Source: Carallia brachiata (taxonomy: Eukaryota > Streptophyta > Magnoliopsida > Malpighiales > Rhizophoraceae). Taken from it: a DNA stretch of 64,000 nucleotides. Numbering within the stretch: position 1 is the stretch's first letter; each line of letters opens with the position of its first letter. The notes beneath the pieces were generated by a model that had not been told where the DNA came from, searched no databases, and saw only the letters and a program-made list of their open reading frames with translations. This document shows positions 13,101 through 24,893 of the stretch, piece after piece. The translations under genes were made by a program, and so were the position numbers. Location: assembly GCA_021464245.1 (NCBI GenBank), contig JADCRB010000036.1, positions 1,135,717 to 1,199,716 of the forward strand. Reading direction: 5' to 3'.

Positions 13101-16100
13101 AACTATAACACAGGCTGATAATTCCATAACGTTGGAAAAACCTTCAAAAAACATAGATCAGTCCTTTTCTTGAGTCTTGACTCTCGCCACAGCTAGCAGC
13201 CAGTGAGGTAACTAAGCTGTGGACTCAAAATTTAAGTTCTTACCTACTTTTCAGAAACTTGGAATATGGCTGGTCATTGAAAGTGATTGAACCACCAACA
13301 GTGGGTTGAATCAGCCTGCCACCAAGCAGACTCAGAAGCGTTGTCTTTCCGCTTCCTGAAGGTCCCATAAGCGCCAAGACTTCCCCTGGATTCACCGAAC
13401 CAGTTATACCATTCAGGATATCCTTCTCCTCAGTGGAGGTCATTCCTTTGAGAATCACCTTGTACGTCACATCTGTGAACTGCATATTCAAAGAAAACCA
13501 TAAAGTTTTCATTCAAATTGGTGGAAAATGGTCGCTGTTTAATTAATGGTGGCAGCAATGTGGTCAACGCCAACTATTTACAGCAGTATATCAAGCCTGT
13601 TCGTACCCTTCTTTCCTTAGAAAAGCATCATTTTTATCCGATCCGTGAACTCGACTGAGGGACAGGTCTAGACTCAAGAAAATGGAAGATAGGGAAATGA
13701 TGATTATTGCCAGAAGAAATTTTGAACATTAAGACATCACTCGAAGTTATAGCGTAAGTCGAGAAGCATTCTGCATGCATATTCTTTTGCTGGAAAGAAG
13801 GGAGTGTCTTGTACATCAATGTCATATAAAATGAAATTCTGTACAAGACTGAACCTGACCATGCTAGCCATGTTCTATGGATCGTTGGTTGATAGATAAT
13901 TCTCCATCCTTGCCTGTCCAAATAGAATGTATGCCATCAATCCCAGGTAGGAAAGGCAAATTTGAACTCGGGTTGCATATTCTATTGGACTGGAGAATAA
14001 AAAAAAAAAAATGGATAGACGAAGTAAATGACCTGCAGTTCAAGGTACTTCTGTTACCTTAAGATAAATTGGCAAAGTGGGTTCCGCTTGAAATTTGGGC
14101 TTAGCCCTTCCAGCTTCCAGATCCTCTGCTGCAAAAATCATAGATATGATTCCTTGTAACTACGTAAAAATTCTGTACTTTTTATGCTAAAGTTATTGTT
14201 CTTCTACTTCTGGCTGAATCATCAAGGAATTGATATGATGACTAAACATTTATTTGATCTTCTTTGGATTGTCAATGAAGTCAGATACTCTGAATTGTTG
14301 GTTTCAAGACAACTTAATCGAGCCAAATGAATGAACTGTTGGCTCATCCTTGAAGCTGACTTGACTCTGACATAGAGATCAGATAACAAGCTCACAAGTT
14401 GTGGCTACAATGGTTCTTGGAGTCAATGTTGCAATACTAATAAGTCAAACATGCTGAAAACTGGGTTGACTTCTAGGCACCCAAATCCTTTTCTCCCAAA
14501 AAGCGAACAAGAAAAATGCCAAAAAGTTGGAAAATAATATGCGGAATTTTACTTGTTTTCAAAGACTTGGGTGAATCAGTTTGGTGGCGGAGATGGTAAA
14601 GATAACGATTGATGGTCAGGAAAAAGGTACCGGATCATAGACAACTTGAATAAAAAATAAAAATAATAATGATGACTGATAGATGAAAAGCATAATGTTA
14701 CCGAAGGGAGAAAAAATAAAAAAAAAGACACTATTATTCGCTCGTCGTTATGTTAAGTAGTTATCACGATATGATATATCAGATAAAATATATAATGAAT
14801 AATTTAAAATATATGATTCTTAATAATAATAATATACGATATTAGATAAAAATATATAATACAATATTAAAATTACAATAATAACAAGAAAAAAAAGTAA
14901 AAAATTCAATTATTGGTTGGAAAGTCACAGAAGTAATCAACTGATAGTGAAAAAATATTTTCTAAGATGAAATGAGAATTGGTTAGAACTACCCAAAAAG
15001 TGGCTAGATTATTCTGTGTATAAAATACCGAAAAAAAGAAAAAATAAACTTTTATAGTTGTATTTTAAATAATATTAAAATAACGACATAATTTATCTCA
15101 TAATATTTAATAATTTATTTTTTTTCAATTTAAGGAATCATACCAAACATCTTTCAAAAAAACAGAAAGTTAGTATGTCCGAGTCCAGGCCCAATTTCAT
15201 GTCTCGCTCCCTTGCTATCTATGATAAAGGTATCTCACCTATTTTGGGGACCCAAGTATGTCTTGACTAGGATTATCACATTGGTCAAAATCAAGTCTCC
15301 GACTTTTTAGGAATGTAATAATATATGCTCCTAATCACATATATATACATTTTTTGGTCCTAAATAACATATGCTCCTAATTATTTACATAAAAGGTAAC
15401 CCCAAAAAACAGTTTCAGTGAAGCAAAAGATTATATTGAAGACCACATTATATGGCATATGAAATGTTCATCATTAGTATTCAAAAAAAAAAAAAAAAAA
15501 CTCTAACAATTGGAGGTAAGCCAGAATAGCCCCTTTTAAGGTAAATGATATTCTTATTTTCTTAATCTTTTGGTTTTCCCTTCTTCTTTTTTTCCATCCA
15601 TCAAGGTTTAAGGGTAGCCGAAATCCTAGAAATTATTGGTGACTCTCACAAATTTCAAAACTGGTTGAAAAAAGAACCAAGTTTTCCCTTTTTAGAGGAA
15701 AAAGAAGTCCCATATACTTTTCATATCATAAGGTCGCTAGAAATTGAAATAATTTGTAATAATTTTATTGAAATTTTTGTCATTATATATTCAAGTTTTA
15801 ATAATCATATTCTTATTTTTTAATCTCACCTTTTTTTTACCCTAAAAGAAAATCTTTGCAAATTATTCGCATTGGAAAGGAAAAAAGAAAAAAAATAAGA
15901 GAAAACACGTACGTATATCGTCGTCACTGAATGGCTTCGAGTCGGCGATTCGTCCGGCGGCATGGTGAAGCCGGTGAAGGAAAAAGAGAGGCCTAAGCTG
16001 GCACTGGAGGCTCGGCTTAGAGCTGCGCCGCTGCTGACGTCGTCCAAGTCGAACTTCATGATTTGTGCACTCCGCGACTTCCTAATGCGTGTTTCTGGTG

Positions 16101-16318
16101 CTGCCGCCAGTGCTACTCCGCCCAGGCGAGGATGCCGCGGCCGCCATTGACAGCCGTTTGCTAGACTTCCTTGAGAGACCGCCGCCGCCTCCGCTGCTCT
16201 CCGAGGGACCCGCATTCGGGTCGCCGCTTCTCGTCGGAGACTTGAATGCCGCCGCCAGTGTCTCCAGTAATTGGTCGGATTTTGTTCTCATTAATTCGGA
16301 GTTGCTTATATTCTCCAT
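10132..16318 (-). CDS. ABCG22: ABCG22-type half-size ABC transporter, two frameshifts in exon 1
   Basis: This is an ABCG/WBC half-transporter, with the nucleotide-binding domain first and six membrane helices after it. It should work as a dimer in the plasma membrane. In Arabidopsis, ABCG22 is tied to stomatal control of water loss; the substrate is unknown. Exons, 5' to 3' on the minus strand: 16318-15913, 14128-14058, 13479-13244, 12943-12788, 12695-12512, 12389-12081, 11756-11469, 11137-10853, 10776-10669 and 10353-10132. Visible motifs are Walker [10 protein letters not shown] (about residue 199), signature VSGGERKR, Walker [13 protein letters not shown], the H-loop in TTIHQPSS, and hydrophobic helices in the last four exons. 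The full length would be ~755 residues, close to the Arabidopsis protein. In exon 1, the reading from ATG 16318 hits TAG at about 16082, where THIRKSRS is expected (two bases missing). A further base is missing near 15951, before DSKPFSDDD. Intron 7 uses a GC donor. A downstream ATG would not escape the second break. Confidence 0.9.
14129..15912 (-). other. Large first intron of the ABCG22 gene
   Basis: This is the 1.8-kb intron between exons 1 and 2, with donor GTACGT at 15912 and acceptor TTGCAG at 14129. It is AT-rich, with an A-run at 15483-15500 and no ORF with coding character. Long 5' introns are common in plant genes and may carry regulatory signals, but none is identifiable by eye. 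Confidence 0.7.
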
Positions 16319-19300
16319 TAATTCTATATCATGCAAGATCAGAACAATAATTAGAACAATTGTTAATTTACCAAAAAAAAAACATGCGCAAACATAAACA
16401 AAGTATTATGTTGTAGATTGATGCACAGTTCACTTCAAGAACAAATAGCCATTCAGCTCGTGTATTTAATTCGTTTTTAATACTGAAAGTCTCGAATTAA
16501 AATCGAGTGAAAGCAATTAACCAAACAAATAGGCCGCCAAAATATTTGTTTTATTAGGAAAGAGTCTCGTTATTACTACTTGGCTGCTTGCTGTACATAC
16601 ATAATGAGACTCTTTCCAAACCAAAAGGAAAAAAAAAAAAAAATCGTACCACTTGCTGTACGTACATACTGTCCGTCCTTTATCACAGCTGAGAGTTTAA
16701 GGTTTATTATTTTAAAATTTTGAGTTTTAATATTAAAAAAAATAAAAAATTTATGAGAACGAAGATAATTATCTATCATATAATTTACGGATTAATAAGT
16801 TTTTTTAATGAATTAAAAAAAAAAAAAAAGAAAACATACCGTCCAGCCACCACCAGTTCGTCCGGGTTGGGATACTGTGCCTTTAGCAACGGACTTTCAC
16901 GGCTTTAACAATCACAAGATTGGCATGAAAAAGTTGTTCTAGATACATGTATTAATTTTATATATGTAATTCATCGTATTGAACTAAGCTTGAGAATGCT
17001 TTTACCAATGTGAATAATACTTCAGAAAATATACATGAAAATTTAATATCATGCTAGCAACTTCAGGTTTTGCCTGGGAAAAGTTTTTCGTAACAAAAAT
17101 GAATATATGTAAATTTAAATGGGAAAGAAAGTTCATTTTTCTTCTCTTCCTTTCTCGATGAATGAAACAAGGCCATTTGAACGTTTTAAGTGGGTAGAAA
17201 ATGAAAAGAAAGAAAGAAAGAAAGCTATTACAAGCTCCACAAGTGGCAACTATGGCCACAGAGAGAGAGATTGAACCTACTTGCATCAGTAACTCATACC
17301 TTTTTCTGTTGCTTAAGATAAAGACCCAACTTAAAGAAATCTTGATCACCTTTTTTTTTTTTTGTTTGGAGGTATGAAAATGGCTCCACTCAAAACTTGC
17401 TGCACCTCTCATATGGGCATTAGGAGCGCACCCACTGACCACTTATATAATGGCTGCAATTAAAGGGAAGGGAACGACGGGGGCTGCTAAAATTACCGAA
17501 ATACTCCTTTAGATCCTGCCAAATTACACTGAGCACAAAAACCCCACGGACCACTTACATATATGTTTTTTTTTTGAACAAAAAACTAAAAAAAAGAAAA
17601 AGACGCTTGGGACCACTTACCCTTTGTGATAATAACTGCACTGCTTGGGAAAACAAAGTTTTACGTGATCATATCCTATATGACCGTTCTGACATCAGTC
17701 GCACTCATTTTTTGTCCTACCATCCCATCCGGTTCGTACACGTGTTCGGACAGTACTGTGTACTACTTGTGGCAATTGATTTTTCCATGTTTTTGGATTG
17801 ACAATCCGTTGTGCCGGCAATTATACAATAATTTTTTTTAAAAAAAAAATTTGACGTAATTTTTTAAGTAAAATTAATATAATATTAGAGTAATATTATT
17901 GTTAAATGATTAAAATTAAAAAAATAATAAATTATTAAATATTATTAAAAATTTATGTAATTATCTTAATATTTTTTTTTTTTTTTTTGCACACTAAATT
18001 TTTGGGGTCGAGTTCTTCTCAAATTGAAAGGACCACGCTCAAATCTTATCCTTCACTTATCCGGAGTACAAAAAATGTAATTGGACATTTTTTTTCAAAA
18101 AGATTAATGTTTAAATTTTATCAAGGGGAAAAACATTAATTCGTTATTATTTAATTGCTTAACCGATAGCGGGACTCAAAATGAATTTCATAATTGACAA
18201 AACAAAATTTAAATTTTACATAATCTCATATTTCTCACACAATTGAGTAAGATGTTTTTGATGGAATTTTTTTTATTAAAAGACAAATTAGACTGTTAAC
18301 TGCATAATAAAGTAATTCTTCTCGTACTTTTAAGCTTCATATCTTCTTTTAAAGACTAAAACTTGAAATTTCAAAAGAGTATTTTGTGAGAAAAGTAATA
18401 AAACTTTTTGATTTGATCATATTTAAATTCTAATAACTCCATATTGTTTTAATAAAAAAAATAATTATATAAAACATTAGACATTTATTAATGTCTTTAT
18501 CAGGGGTAAAAGATTGTTTGTACGAGCCACCTAATAAATAAAGCGCGTACTCGTATGCAGACACAGGCCAAGTTGGTGTCATTGCTAATACGTGCAACGT
18601 TTGCCAGCAACATGAGCGGTCTTGGTTTAGTCTCAAGTTCCCTATTCGAGAGGGAACCTCCGAGTTCTTTGGAATCTTATTCTGATCATGAAGTGCACGT
18701 TCTTCTCTACATTTCGGTGGCTAACATTTTCTTTTCTTTTCTTTTTCTAAGAGTTAGAGACCAATTGAATGGAAAAGAAGATAATGAAATAAGAGGTTTG
18801 AAATTTAAATTTCAGACTTGGTAGTTAAAGATGTTCCAACCAATGTAGTTAAACTGCTACCTTCTTTTTTTGTTAGTTGAATATTTGTGATCACCTCAAT
18901 ATTAATTGGCGATGATGATAATAAATATGCATACAATCGTAGGAATCTTTTTAATTATTTAGAAGAGTCCTTTCTAAGTTTGCCCGATCGTCAAATCTTA
19001 TTTTTTTTTTATTTTTTTATTATTCTATTTCAGCTTTCTTTTCGCCTTTTAGTAGTTATTTATGTTAAGCATCTCCTTTGAACTAGAATTACCTGGGCTA
19101 GGCGAAATTAGTGGGTGCCTAAGTGGATGTAAAACCTGTTATGTGTTAATATTCGTAATAACGAAAAAAAAAAGATTAAAGTATAGGAGTGATCAACAGG
19201 ACTGTCACCCGTACAAGAGCAAACAAACAACTAAACGAAGAAATTCCAAAACCGGCCCTTTATTTCATTTGTCTAGACACTAATTATAGATTGCCGGAGT

Positions 19301-19657
19301 ACTGGGTTGTCCTTGTGCTTGAATAGCCATGGAGGACTGGAACCTGGATCCTTATCCACAATGCTTCACAGGAGCACATGCATATGCCTTGTACTATAAA
19401 AGTATAAATAAAAGTGTATATAGGAAATATGTAAGTAATAATATTTAGATAGTAAGTAATATTTAGATAGTAATAAAATAATAATAAAAAGTGATATAAA
19501 TTATTAAATAATTAAAATTTGAGAAAAAAATAAATAAGTTATTAGATGTTATTGGATCAATTACGTGATTACTTTATTATTGTATAAGATTAAGTTGTAT
19601 AATAAATCTCTTTTTTATTTGTGAGCGGAGAGTTTCATTAATGAAAAGAGCGGAGAG
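16319..19657. other. Intergenic DNA upstream of ABCG22, no gene seen
   Basis: This is AT-rich DNA that includes the ABCG22 promoter and 5' UTR (minus strand, next to 16319). ORFs of 60-146 codons occur on both strands but lack splice sites, start context or any family resemblance. Homopolymers are frequent (for example poly-T at about 17352 and 17972). A two-copy 18-bp direct repeat, TAATATTTAGATAGTAAG, lies at about 19440-19475. Confidence 0.4.
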
Positions 19658-20183
19658 TTTCATTAAGGGATATGCATTAAAAAAGTACTAAACCTTTAAA
19701 TTTTTTTTCATTTAAGTTCTAAACTTTTTTGAGATTTTATTTCAGTCCTAAACCTTTTGATTTTACTTCAAATCAGTCCTTTCGTTAGTCAAACCGTTAA
19801 AAATTACTGTTCACTAACGAAAATTTTTTTTAAAAGGTAAAATACACTATTTAAATATTTTTTTTGTTATTAAATGATTGTATTTTACTCTCAAATAGTA
19901 AGATGTAAGTTGAGATTTTAGATTTTTTATTTTTTATTTTATTTTTTTTAAGATTATACAAAATATTTCTGTTAACTGGTGAATTGAAATAGTGTATTTT
20001 ACCTTTTTAAAAAAATTTCCATTAGTGAACAGTAATTTTTAACGGTTTGACTAACGGAATGACTGATTTGGAGTAAAATCAAAAGATTTAGAACTGAAAT
20101 GAAATCTCAAAAAAATTTAGAACTTAAATGAAAAAAAAATCTAAAGATTTAGGACTTTTTTTATACATATCCTGTTTCATTAA
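19658..20183. mobile_element. Mutator-type MITE with 9-bp target duplication
   Basis: The element spans 19667-20174 (508 bp) and is flanked on both sides by TTTCATTAA (19658-19666 and 20175-20183), a 9-bp duplication typical of Mutator-like elements. The arms are inverted copies over about 180 bp. The left arm starts GGGATATGCATTAAAAAAGT and the right arm, reverse complemented, starts CAGGATATGTATAAAAAAAG. Both continue through motifs such as AACGGTTTGACTAACG (right arm) and CGTTAGTCAAACCGTT (left arm). There is no transposase ORF, so it is non-autonomous. The long arms could form a hairpin transcript, which is a possible source of small RNAs; that is inference. Confidence 0.8.
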
Positions 20184-20198
20184 TGGAAAGAGGTGTGA

Positions 20199-20203
<5 letters not shown>

Positions 20204-20233
<30 letters not shown>
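20204..20233. repeat. (TA)n microsatellite
   Basis: A run of 15 TA dinucleotides follows GTGTGAGTGTG, just outside the Mutator-type MITE. It is likely to be length-polymorphic. Confidence 0.9.
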
Positions 20234-20237
<4 letters not shown>

Positions 20238-21810
20238 TTTTTGCCTCATCGTCCCAAGATTAATGAAGGGCACTGGGGACATGAAATTTTGAGTTGGGGG
20301 CTTAAATGAAATATGGTCAGTATCTAAACAAAGTAATATAAAGTTGAGGAGGTCTAAGCTATAATACAATCAATTTTGGGGAGGCTAATGGTCCATCTTA
20401 AAAAACGTTTACTTAAACATAGATTTAATAATTGTTTAAAGTTCAATTTTTGGGGAGTGACGAGTGAGGCGAATTGAAAGTTAAGCAGCCAGAATTCAAA
20501 AGTAAACCCCTTCATGTACTTAATAAATAAGGATAGGGAGTTTTGGTTGGTTGTTGACCGATATTAGCATACCTTACCCTACAGCCCGTATGATTCCACT
20601 CATGAAATGGGAAAGAGAAGAGGTTTCTCCGTTGGCAACATTAGTAATATAACCTCTTTATGCATTAACTGGTTAGCATAATCTAACTGATTACGAACAT
20701 TATACTTAAATAAAAGGTTGAAAATTCAAACCTTACCTCCTATCACTCCCTCTCTCCTTATATATGTAATAGGTTGTAATCCTTCTCAAAGATTAAAAAA
20801 AGTGAAAAAAAAAACTCTTTATGTGTTCAATTTCCTAAAGCTAGAAAAAAGATACACTTCTAATCAATAATATGACATATTATTTTCAAATTATCTGAAT
20901 TATTTATTTTATATTCAAAAGTCATTAATAAGAGAAATAATGAGAAAGGTTGCAATTCTCTTTACTTCCAGAAGAGAGTTGAATTGAAAACTTGTTTTTT
21001 TTTTTCCTTTTTAATTTTTTCAAACTAAACAAATATAACTTCTAACTTAGCAGTGAATGAATGAACAAGGCATGATATGGAGGGGATTCGATCTCTGATT
21101 GCTTAAAGAAATTTGAGCAGATAGTGAAGGGTAGAACAGTAAATGTGAACTGAAGCAGCTGTTGATGGATGAGTGGCTATTAGTTGTCCTGAAAATGGCG
21201 TGTTTGGCGGACAAAAGTGACCCCAAAAGGACATACCTGGCTGTTCCTGACACGGAGCTGTCAGTGCTGCTTCTCTGCTGGTGTTTGGTCACAGTCACGT
21301 GAACGTACCGGAAGAAAAAAATGCGCAGAAAATGAACCGGAGGCCAAAATACTTTTAGAGGACATTACTCGCGCTCAATTTCTTATCAAGACAATAATTG
21401 ATTTATGATTAGGACTAATGGTAATATTATTGAATTCATTAAAAATGAGCATTTCAGCTTTATGCTCTGTTTGTATTTAAAAAATGCCGTGAGAAAAAAA
21501 TTTTCAAAAAGAAAAATTATGGGAAAAAAAATAATTTTTAATAGTAATATTATCAAATATTTATGATCAATTTTTCAATCACTTTCAAACCCATTTATTT
21601 CTTACATCAAAACAGATAGAAAAATATTTCTTTTTCACCTAATTTTATTTTCGTTCGATTCTATCTCACAATTTCCAACAAACCCAAACGGGCGTTAGAA
21701 TTTGATTCTCTAATATATCGACTCGTAATTTTTAACATAAATCTAATGCGAACTCACAAAAATATAATCTCGGCGTTTACTTAACACTAAACTTTTAGAA
21801 TTTTGGGACA
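20234..21810. other. Intergenic DNA with a possible SINE relic
   Basis: No gene is supported here. At about 20650-20800 a tRNA-like head (ACTGGTTAGCATAATCTAAC, then GGTTGAAAATTCAAACC) is followed by an AT-rich tail ending in an A-run. This is what a decayed tRNA-derived SINE looks like, but the A-box is poor. ORFs at 21047-21408 on both strands overlap each other and lack coding character. Confidence 0.3.
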
Positions 21811-22000
21811 TTAACTTTTAGACTTTTGGGCAGCTTCAAGGAAAACATCTGTAAATGACCAGCTTGAAAGGGACTTGATTAAAATGCTAAAGGCCCATGA
21901 TGAACTCCCTCCCACTTCTTTTTCTGGCGTTCCGGACAAATTAGAGGTTAGAACCAGAAAGAGGGGCGGTGCCGCCCTTGGGAGGGCAAGAGCCACGTGA
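21811..22000 (+). pseudogene. Orphan exon-like ORF, unknown family
   Basis: A reading frame opens after TAA at about 21811 and ends at TGA 21998-22000. It reads with protein-like composition: charged and helical (NDQLERDLIKMLKAHDELPP), then SFSGVPDKLEVRTRKRGG and an Ala/Arg-rich end. A splice-acceptor-like TTTTGGGCAG precedes the conserved-looking part. It has no ATG of its own before the internal Met, so it would be a last exon or a gene fragment. I do not recognise the family. The local GC content is well above the neighbours. Confidence 0.35.
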
Positions 22001-22275
22001 CAGGGACGTCAGGGCCACAATAGTCACAGACAACATTTTTCTAATTTTTCTATGATAAGGTCCGGTCCCAAAGCGGATTAGGAGGGAAGTGGGGGATGAA
22101 ACGCCCACCAACAAAAGCTTAATTAGCCGTCATTCCTTTGCCACGTGTAGGGCACAAGTCGGGAATTTGTGACACCTAAGCATGCGTTTGGTGGCTGTGA
22201 GACGCCAACAGCACATGGGGGAGGAAACGCGGCTTGTACCTAATTAAAACGGCCTTTTGGACTCTTCCACGTGGG
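21991..22275. promoter_or_regulatory. Cluster of three G-boxes (CACGTG)
   Basis: Perfect CACGTG palindromes occur at 21994-21999, 22142-22147 and 22268-22273, two of them as CCACGTGT or CCACGTGG, the form bound by bZIP (ABRE) and bHLH factors. The interval is GC-richer than its surroundings. No intact gene start lies close on either side, so this may be the promoter of a lost gene, or a distal element. Function is inferred from motif density only. Confidence 0.4.
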
Positions 22276-22645
22276 TCAGCCATTTAAGTGTAATCTTTTT
22301 CAGCTTTTCTGGGCTGGCACTTGGCAAAGCAAACGCAAAAAGTGAAAATCTAGTTTTTTCCAAAACAAATCCAAACCAACGGTATTTATTAAAGCAAAAG
22401 GGCATTTTCTCTTTTAGACTGATGTTTAAAACTTTTAATTAAAAAAGCTCGATTGATTTTTAGTTGAGAACTACGATACAGCTATTTCTACCTAGATTTA
22501 AGTAGATACATAGCCATTGAAAAATATTCAATAATTTATAATTTTTTATTTTTTTAATTAAATTACTTAATAATTTATATCAATATATACTCATTTTTGG
22601 ATCAAAATGAAGCGTAGGCTATAAGCGCCTGAATCGCACCGGTGC

Positions 22646-22712
22646 CCAACTATTGTCCTTGTCTTTTTGTTTTTTGTTTTTTTTTTTTCTGAGCCCACCA
22701 ACTATTGTCCTT
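22646..22712 (-). repeat. Ultra-short retroposon stub (A-rich tail between direct repeats)
   Basis: The 15-bp word CCAACTATTGTCCTT occurs at 22646-22660 and 22698-22712. Between the copies lie only 37 bp. Read on the minus strand, these are TGGGCTCAG followed by an A-rich tail. The layout matches target-primed insertion of an extremely 5'-truncated retroposon. Confidence 0.6.
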
Positions 22713-23239
22713 TGAAATTATGAAAAAAAAAAAAGGTTACGGCATGCAAACTCGATTGGACCACTTTTGTGAGTTACATTGATAATCATGATATTAAATT
22801 CATCGCTCGTCAATATTACGATCGAGAGTTAAAAATATTTGTTGCGCTCAACAGTATTTGAGTGATAAGTCTATTTTTAAAGGTAGTTAAATGAGATACG
22901 ACAAATAAGATTACTCTGATTTTAATCTATAAATCTAATATTTGATATATTCACGAAGAAATTTTTTTGATTAAAAAAAGATATTAAATTAACTTAAATT
23001 TTAACAATATTGAAATGTCCTACTAAGTATTAGATAGTGTGTTCAAATAGAATGTAGATTTAAATCTCGTCTCTTATAAGTTTTTTCTCCTAAATATACT
23101 ATGTGCTGTGACCCTCTAGTCAAGCCCAAAAAAAAAATTAACCTAAGCTTTATAATCATCTATTTAATTAGTATAAATAGGAAGTTTAAAGAAAGCTTCC
23201 CCTTAATTCATGCTGCCATGTGTCAAATAATCCAAATTT

Positions 23240-23767
23240 CTTATTTTACATTTTTATTATTTCTTATTTTTTTTGTACACAATTATCATTTACAAATGAT
23301 TTTGAATGTTCTCAATAAGTATCCTTTAACGTTTTAACTGTTTATATTTTTTTCTAACTCTTGCACAATTATTCTCATAAATGTTATAATTTCGAAATTA
23401 ATTCTCCCTTTATGCCCTTCCGCTTCTTTTCTTATTTTACATTTTTATTATTTTTTATTTTTTTTGTACACAATTATCATTTACAAATGATTTTGAATGT
23501 TCTCAATAAGTATCATTTGACGTTTTAACCGTTTATATTTTTTCTAACTCTTGCACAATTATTCCCATGAATGTTATAATTTTGAAATTAATTCTCCATT
23601 TATTCTCATTGAATGTTCTCAACAAGTACCCTTTGACGTTTTAACCGTTTATATTTTTTTCTAACTCTTGCACAATTATTCCCATGAATGTTATAATTTC
23701 GAAATTAATTCTCCCTTTATTCTCATGAATGTTGCAATTTTGAAATTAATTCTCCCTTCCGCTTCCT
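23240..23767 (+). repeat. Internal tandem repeats of the Helitron 5' part
   Basis: A 191-bp unit beginning CTTATTTTACATTTTTATTA at 23240 recurs at 23431. A shorter third unit starts at about 23611 (GAATGTTCTCAACAAGTACC), and a partial fourth ends in AATTAATTCTCCCTTCCGCTT. The words CTTGCACAATTATT and TTTTAACYGTTTATATTTTT recur in each. The same array is present in copies 2 and 3, so it predates the triplication. Confidence 0.85.
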
Positions 23768-24765
23768 TCCTTCATTTTGAATTTAATGTCTGTCACACGA
23801 CAATTTGTCTTCATTTTTTCCTTTCAATTTTATTCTGATTTTATTCTAATTAAATAGATGTAATAAATTGTTGGCCATTAATGTTAATATAGTGGTTAAG
23901 GAAAAAAACGGTTAAGGAAATCATCATAATTAGATTTTATTGTATAATTAATGGTTTGGTTTGAATTATATTCTAACTACATGATTGCTTTTCAAGTCTT
24001 CATGTTAGGCTATAAATTAAATACCGATTAAGTACTATGCTCATGGAAAAGTCGAGAGGGTTTATGTAAATGTTGATGGGCATCAATGAAGGCAATGACA
24101 AATTTTCCCTTTCAAGTGCAGCTGATGCAAGTCTAATTTTATTGTACAATCTCTTTCTCAATCCCTCTCTCTCTTTCCATTTTTAGGGTTGTCAAATGTT
24201 AGCGATTAAATATTAACTTTCTTACATGATTTTGTAGGTTTGAGCTATCATCATATACAAAGGCCAAGAAGCAACAGTAGGAGGATTCAATCGAATGGAG
24301 AAAGATAAGGCTTCAATGAATTTTTCTCTTTGACGGTTAGTTTGATTTTGTTTCGAGTTTAAATTCCATGAATTTAGAGATTCTTAGGTAAATATGGTCC
24401 ACCACATATTTATGGACCTAAAATAAAACCTATCGTATGTTTAACAAAATTTTACTGTGACAGGTTTTTTCTAATAAGACAAATTCAAATTACAAATTCA
24501 AATTATGATAATATATACAAAAAGGTTTCCTTGCTTTTTCTTTTTTGGGGAGGGGGGGAGAACGATGTCTTAACTACACAGTTTTATCTTACTAGGGATG
24601 AACAGGGCAAAATGCGAATGTTGAATTTTTTTTACATCATTTAAATTTATTTTGTTCAATTTTTACCACTTTTTTAAATAGATTTTTATATTTTTTTATC
24701 ATGTTTATTCCAAACTTTACTTAAATCTCAATAAGTCAAGTCCTAATTTACATTTTCTCTTGCAG

Positions 24766-24893
24766 TTTGAATGCATTCTTTTGATGTCTGTTGTGAACAA
24801 ATTGCCAACAATTTTAGGTAAGACCTAGAATCTACTTTGGAAGATGACTTGGGTAATGTTTTTGATATCACTGACCTACCGGATGGAAATTGA
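24766..24893 (+). pseudogene. Exon-like fragments inside the Helitron (possible captured gene)
   Basis: At 24766-24817 a 52-nt segment lies between an acceptor-like TCTCTTGCAG and a donor-like GTAAGA, and reads FECILLMSVVNKLPTIL. Just downstream, 24822-24893 reads DLESTLEDDLGNVFDITDLP then DGN and a stop. Both are preserved in copies 2 and 3, except that copy 3 has ATAAGA in place of GTAAGA. Plant Helitrons often carry host exons with their splice sites. I do not recognise the source gene, and chance is possible for segments this short. Confidence 0.3.

Noticed and set aside
17002..17442. 146-codon minus-strand ORF
   Set aside because: It is made of A/T-run codons (Lys and Phe runs), has no domain and no splice or promoter context.
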